This document shows, in pieces, positions 60,917 through 64,000 of a stretch of 64,000 nt of DNA; within the stretch, counting starts at the first letter, position 1; every line of letters begins with the position of its first letter. The notes beneath the pieces were generated by a model, which saw only the letters and a program-made list of their open reading frames with translations, had not been told where the DNA came from and made no database searches. The DNA comes from Spirochaetia bacterium UBA5763 (GTDB lineage Bacteria > Spirochaetota > UBA4802 > UBA5550): positions 74,783 to 138,782 of the forward strand of contig DIEX01000020.1 in assembly GCA_002418835.1 (NCBI GenBank), read 5' to 3'. The translations under genes were made by a program, and so were the position numbers.

Positions 60917-61018
60917 GTGAAATCAATTGTAACATTTATCACCTCATTAATTATTTTATACACATTGACCGCAAACACAGCCATTCACTCTCCATATAAA
61001 TCCCCTACTCCTCTTTAA
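60917..61018 (+). CDS. putative exported micropeptide, 33 aa
   Basis: GTG start with an AAGGAG ribosome-binding site 9 bp upstream. The translation begins MKSIVTFITSLIILYTLTAN, a textbook short signal sequence, and ends TAIHSPYKSPTPL. Cleavage after ANTA would release a peptide of about 13 residues, Pro/Ser/Lys-containing. The stop lies 48 bp before the next lipoprotein gene on the same strand, so it could be the first gene of that operon or a leader. Evidence is the good ribosome-binding site and the signal-like hydrophobic core; no homologue is known to me. Confidence 0.4.
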   Translation: MKSIVTFITSLIILYTLTANTAIHSPYKSPTPL

Positions 61019-61066
61019 AAATGATGCATACAACAATATTTAAAATATTATATAACGGAGAAGCTT

Positions 61067-61918
61067 ATGAAAAAGACTGTTCTTTTACTTGCATCAGTAG
61101 TACTTTTATCATTTATATTGACAGGCTGTAGTTCATCAAGCCGTCAGATAAAATGCTTTGATGGTGAAGCAACCGGAGGGGATGCTCAAACAGTTCATCT
61201 CACGTATAGCTCATTTAATATTTATGCGCCGGTCATTTTCAAGATTGACGGTAAAACCAACAGTGAAAGTAATCCTGAAGTATGGGGTTCTTATAATTCG
61301 ACGATTCGTTTTTTTAACAGAACACCTTTTAGTGTGAATTTACAGCTACTCCCCGGCGTTCATGAATTTGAGATGGATGCATTTACAGGCATGACAGTCT
61401 TCACTGGTAAAACCATGTCAGTTAAATATAATTTTGCTGCCGGTAAAGAGTACGAACTGCAATATGCCGGCAGTGCATGGGCGCCGGACGGCAACTGGAA
61501 AATCGCTGAAAAAACCCCCGGCGGTTTAATCCCGGTAAATGCAGTTATAACAGATGTCCCCTCATATACCGGCCCTGATGACTCAAAACCGCATGCAAAA
61601 CTTTTTCAGGATAGTGTTCCGGTTTTTGATAATAAAACAGGATATGCCTGGGTTTACAGGATCGATGGAGTTCCGGGGCCGAAGTTTTATTGGCGTTCAA
61701 TTTTTAACGATGGCTGGAATGGCAAGATAGATGTTAACCTTACACCCGGTAAACATACGATTACTTATGCTGTCAAAATTGGAGATTACTACAGCCCTGT
61801 TCCAGTGACGGAACAATTCAACTTTGAAGCAGGCAAAAAATACAACTTCGAATTTGAGCAGATAAAAACCGGTGATTCAATGTCATGCAAAGTTAAACTT
61901 AAGGAAGTTCAGAAATAG
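61067..61918 (+). CDS. lipoprotein with internal duplication
   Basis: 283 aa, signal with lipobox LTGC (C21). Two halves look homologous: VIFKIDGKTN...STIRFF...LLPGVHEFEMDAF...YNFAAGKEYELQ and WVYRIDGVPG...GKIDVNLTPGKHTITYAV...FNFEAGKKYNFEF. Each ends in an (F/Y)NF-AGK-Y motif. This suggests two tandem beta-sandwich domains. A surface or periplasmic binding role is possible. Function unknown. AACGGAG before the ATG. It is followed by a second small lipoprotein gene. Confidence 0.7.
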   Translation: MKKTVLLLASVVLLSFILTGCSSSSRQIKCFDGEATGGDAQTVHLTYSSFNIYAPVIFKIDGKTNSESNPEVWGSYNSTIRFFNRTPFSVNLQLLPGVHEFEMDAFTGMTVFTGKTMSVKYNFAAGKEYELQYAGSAWAPDGNWKIAEKTPGGLIPVNAVITDVPSYTGPDDSKPHAKLFQDSVPVFDNKTGYAWVYRIDGVPGPKFYWRSIFNDGWNGKIDVNLTPGKHTITYAVKIGDYYSPVPVTEQFNFEAGKKYNFEFEQIKTGDSMSCKVKLKEVQK

Positions 61919-61997
61919 AATATTTATCAGTCACATCAAAGTATTAAAATCCAGTTTAAAACAAAGCTTTATAATAAGAACGAAGGAGTTAAATAAC

Positions 61998-62282
61998 ATG
62001 ATAAGATCATTATCAATTTTTACTATTGCCATTCTGATTTCAATGACAATAAGCGGATGCAGCACAACACCGGAATCACCATGTATAAAAGATTGTAAAA
62101 CAGAGTATTCTAAATGTATTGCAAGGGGGCCTGTTTATAATTCAGCACTTAAGAGAACAATTGGTAGCCGTGAGGAGTGCGAGCGTTATAACAGGATGTG
62201 CATCAACAATTGCAAGATGTCTGAATCTTTAGAAAAAATTGAAAAAGCTGCTAATACCAAACAGGGTGACAGCGCCAAATAA
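61998..62282 (+). CDS. small lipoprotein with mirrored cysteine pattern
   Basis: 94 aa. Signal MIRSLSIFTIAILISMTISGC, lipobox ISGC (C21). The mature part has six cysteines in mirror image: C-x3-C-x6-C (CIKDCKTEYSKC) and C-x6-C-x3-C (CERYNRMCINNC). They would pair two antiparallel helices by disulfides, as in twin-cysteine helical hairpins. ATG at 61998 has AAGGAG upstream; the longer frame from 61872 lies inside the previous gene. Probably co-transcribed with the lipoprotein gene ending at 61918. Function unknown. Confidence 0.65.
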   Translation: MIRSLSIFTIAILISMTISGCSTTPESPCIKDCKTEYSKCIARGPVYNSALKRTIGSREECERYNRMCINNCKMSESLEKIEKAANTKQGDSAK

Positions 62283-62302
62283 CCGGTGTCATTGCCTGAT
62301 TA

Positions 62303-62359
62303 TTTTCTATACCCTGGATAATCAATATATTCAACAGTGATCATTCCAGGTATAGAAAA
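62303..62359 (+). terminator. hairpin after the small lipoprotein gene
   Basis: TTTTCTATACCCTGGA (62303-62318) pairs, with one bulge, with TCCAGGTATAGAAAA (62345-62359). It begins 20 bp after the stop. Confidence 0.55.
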
Positions 62360-62399
62360 ATTTATTATACCTCCCGCCGAATAGTAAGAATTCACATGA

Positions 62400-62790
62400 C
62401 ACTAAACTCTCTGCTTCCATGCCGGCAGCGTTGTCTAATTAACGACGCGGGTTTTCCCTGTCCGGGAGCAGTTGCTTCCATATCCAGGTACAGTTGCTTC
62501 CAATCCGGAGCTATTGTTTAATAAACCGGCGGGCTTTTTTACTGTAAAAAGGGTGTTTTTCTTATCTCCCAGACCTGTCTGCTTCCTGAACGGAGCCAGT
62601 TTCTAATGAAAATCAGTCTCTGTTTCCAGATCCATGAGTATTTGCTTCTACAACGGAGGTATCTGCTTCTTCAACGACGGTTTCTGCTTCTACAACGGAG
62701 GTATCTGCTTCTTCAACGACGGTTTCTGCTTCTTCTACCGGCATCTCTGCTTCATGAATGTCGGCATCTGCATCAACAATTTAAGTGTCA
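62400..62790. repeat. degenerate tandem repeats, including 21-bp units
   Basis: 62630-62760 is a tandem of 21-bp units, TCTGCTTCNNCAACGRMGGTA-like, arranged as a 42-bp higher-order repeat. On the minus strand it reads EAETVVEEADTSVVEAE... in an open but closed-ended frame. Upstream, from 62400, related GGAAGCAACTG pieces (minus strand) are decayed. Part of a 669-bp region with no supported gene. Confidence 0.7.
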
Positions 62791-62874
62791 GGATAATAAT
62801 AAATTTCATATCAGAGAACAATGTATGTTTTTAAAAAATATAAAGGGGGGAGAAATGCCCGGTTGTAAAAGTTT

Positions 62875-62901
62875 CGGGCGTATTTTTATGATATACGCCC
62901 G
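62875..62901 (-). terminator. hairpin after the second orphan-family gene
   Basis: CGGGCGTAT (62875-62883) pairs perfectly with ATACGCCCG (62893-62901), 51 bp past the stop of the 62952 gene. Confidence 0.55.
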
Positions 62902-62951
62902 TAAAGAATTAACCATTTATATAGTATCATATTATTCAGGTTTTTATTTGT

Positions 62952-63683
62952 TTAATCTTTCTTTTTATACTTTGAATTGCGGCTTTTTGAAAAGGTGCTT
63001 GAATACCCTTTTGCCCTGGGGTCGCTTTTACGGAAAACAAACTTCCCGTATTTCCGTGTAATATCAACGGCCTCTTTCAGTATTTCGCAAGCAAGGTCCC
63101 TTTCTGCGGTCAATTTACAGGAGGCCGTCTTCTCTGTAGTGGCAGCAGCGAGAACAGTACCAAGTTCTTCAGAAAGCCCTGATGCAATGTCGAGCTTTGA
63201 CAGGTCATACTTGATCTTCAGCAGATCTTCAGAGTGTTCGCGGCCTATGATGGCAAGGTTTTTGAGGCTCTGAATCATTTCGCTGTTTTTTTTGCAAATC
63301 CCAAGCCTCTTTATCCGGATGAGGGCATTGTTGTTTTCTCTACATGCGAATTTAATTGTACGCAGCAGTTCTGCCTGGAAAGCACGGGCATAGGGGGCTT
63401 TTTCAAGCCAGACTTTGCGGGCTTTAACATGACTGAACCTGGTGGACAACCATACAGCTTCGGCCTCTCTGAGCTTATTAATCCTGGAAGGCATGTCTTC
63501 AACAATAGACCAGTCCAGTCCGTTAGCGATGAGTTTCTCTTTATCAGCCTGGCACCAGTTGTACAGGTTTTCGGCTTCCTGGATAAAGACATTGATAGGG
63601 ATAGACCATTTTTTCGAAGCCACTTTGCTTCCCGAATCGGTAGAATTAGTTAACCGTTCGTTGAAAGTTTCATTAAAATTCAT
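62952..63683 (-). CDS. orphan-family protein, paralogue of 42442-43539, without repeat tail
   Basis: 243 aa, soluble, mostly helical. Residues 30-95 match the protein at 42442 closely: IPINVFIQEAENLYNWCQADKEKLIANGLDWSIVEDMPSRINKLREAEAVW. Similarity continues through NLAIIGREHSEDLLKIKYDLSKLDIASGLSEELGTVLAAATTEKT to the basic end FRKSDPRAKGYSSTFSKSRNSKYKKKD. It stops there, while the paralogue runs 120 residues further into heptad-like repeats. Ribosome-binding site AAGGA upstream of the ATG. Both genes sit near repeats. No family known to me. Confidence 0.7.
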   Translation of the reverse strand: MNFNETFNERLTNSTDSGSKVASKKWSIPINVFIQEAENLYNWCQADKEKLIANGLDWSIVEDMPSRINKLREAEAVWLSTRFSHVKARKVWLEKAPYARAFQAELLRTIKFACRENNNALIRIKRLGICKKNSEMIQSLKNLAIIGREHSEDLLKIKYDLSKLDIASGLSEELGTVLAAATTEKTASCKLTAERDLACEILKEAVDITRKYGKFVFRKSDPRAKGYSSTFSKSRNSKYKKKD

Positions 63684-63862
63684 AAATGTTTAATCCTTAT
63701 TGTTTATTTAAACACCCGCAGAGTGTTTATTCATGCCAAATGTCACTAAATATTATAAACAATAAAGCATTTTTTATTTTTTATATAAACTTTTTGGCTT
63801 TATGGTAATATTAAATTGAAAAAAAGTGTAAAAATGTGCATATTGAGAGTTGACATGACGCT

Positions 63863-63887
63863 ATTATATCATATAAAATGATATAAT
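63863..63887 (+). promoter_or_regulatory. promoter with palindromic operator candidate
   Basis: ATTATATCAT-ATAAA-ATGATATAAT, perfect 10-bp arms. TTGACA at 63850-63855 is 17 bp upstream of ATAAAA (63873-63878), so the palindrome overlaps a plausible plus-strand promoter that points toward the window end. Confidence 0.4.
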
Positions 63888-63958
63888 CTTTCTGTTGATT
63901 TTAGTTTACTATGTGCCATTATTCGCATAACACAATTCTTTTTAACGGTTTATGCCAT

Positions 63959-64000
63959 ATGACGGGAAAGAAAGAGTTATCGGCCATTGCGTTTTTAAAT
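63959..64000 (+). CDS. possible gene start, cut by window end
   Basis: ATG at 63959 opens MTGKKELSAIAFLN to the window edge. A second ATG at 63952 opens another frame. It lies 70 bp downstream of the promoter-like palindrome at 63863. Too short to identify. Confidence 0.2.
   Translation, partial: MTGKKELSAIAFLN

Noticed and set aside
60730..60984. 84-aa minus-strand ORF
   Set aside because: Composition unlike its neighbours, no ribosome-binding site, and it overlaps the better-supported plus-strand micropeptide frame.
61872..61997. Longer start of the six-Cys lipoprotein
   Set aside because: It would begin inside the previous gene and bury the signal peptide; the ATG at 61998 has AAGGAG and opens on the signal.
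62606..63061. 151-aa plus-strand ORF of LLLQRR repeats
   Set aside because: Produced by the 21-bp tandem repeat; it has no ribosome-binding site and runs antisense into the 62952 gene.

Overview
The window is 64 kb of an AT-leaning chromosome (my impression is a little over 40% GC) from a diderm (Gram-negative-type) bacterium. Evidence for two membranes is the set of lipoproteins with clear lipoboxes, an outer-membrane MetA-like channel, and an exosortase with a PEP-CTERM protein. Signalling genes are dense: PAS histidine kinases, diguanylate cyclases, a cNMP-sensing PP2C phosphatase, STAS proteins and an MCP. A membrane-anchored AraC regulator and a Tgt-MnmC fusion are also present. My best guess is a free-living spirochaete-like or deltaproteobacterium-like lineage, with low confidence. 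I saw no rRNA, tRNA, CRISPR array or prophage.

Layout. 1-5.7 kb: a hybrid kinase/GGDEF pair, a J-domain protein, and a divergent STAS/GHKL pair. 5.7-11.8 kb: an oxidoreductase operon, a STAS/SEC14-like gene and a GAF-LuxR regulator. Each of these three transcription units is preceded by the same 16-bp palindrome (TCACCC-N4-GGGTGA), placed about 33 bp upstream of a -10-like hexamer. This looks like a small self-contained regulon. 11.8-19 kb: MASE1 protein, PEGA protein plus glycosyltransferase, and a hybrid kinase plus CBS protein. 19.3-23 kb: YheT-type hydrolase, a HEPN-MNT pair that sits between two 59-bp direct copies of the hydrolase 3' end, then an exosortase-EpsI fusion with one tiny Gly-rich PEP-CTERM protein. 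23-28 kb: Tgt-MnmC fusion, chemoreceptor and a Lys-rich mini-protein. 28-39 kb: YkgJ-type and AraC genes, a lipoprotein-type oleate hydratase, MATE, GNAT, PP2C, GGDEF and serine dehydratase. 39-47.9 kb: a 14-repeat GYWKNG secreted protein, an orphan family protein, YibE/F and a 938-aa exported protein. 47.9-49 kb: a GIY-YIG nuclease gene framed by palindromes and followed by four near-identical 160-bp tandem units. 49-58.6 kb: thioredoxin-reductase-like flavoprotein, TetR-SCP2-M24 operon, Csp, PilZ, MFS and a sensor kinase. 58.6-64 kb: methyltransferase, small lipoproteins, a putative exported micropeptide and a paralogue of the orphan family.

The most interesting structure is a family of double-stem elements scattered across the window. 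They start TGTCAT-NCCGG, have inner arms ATCTCAT/ATGAGAT, and end CCGGN-ATGACA. In one copy (47951-48345) the central spacer is a GIY-YIG nuclease gene whose stop codon lies inside the inner arm. I read this as a possible autonomous element with the gene-free copies as its non-autonomous derivatives. This is inference from layout only.
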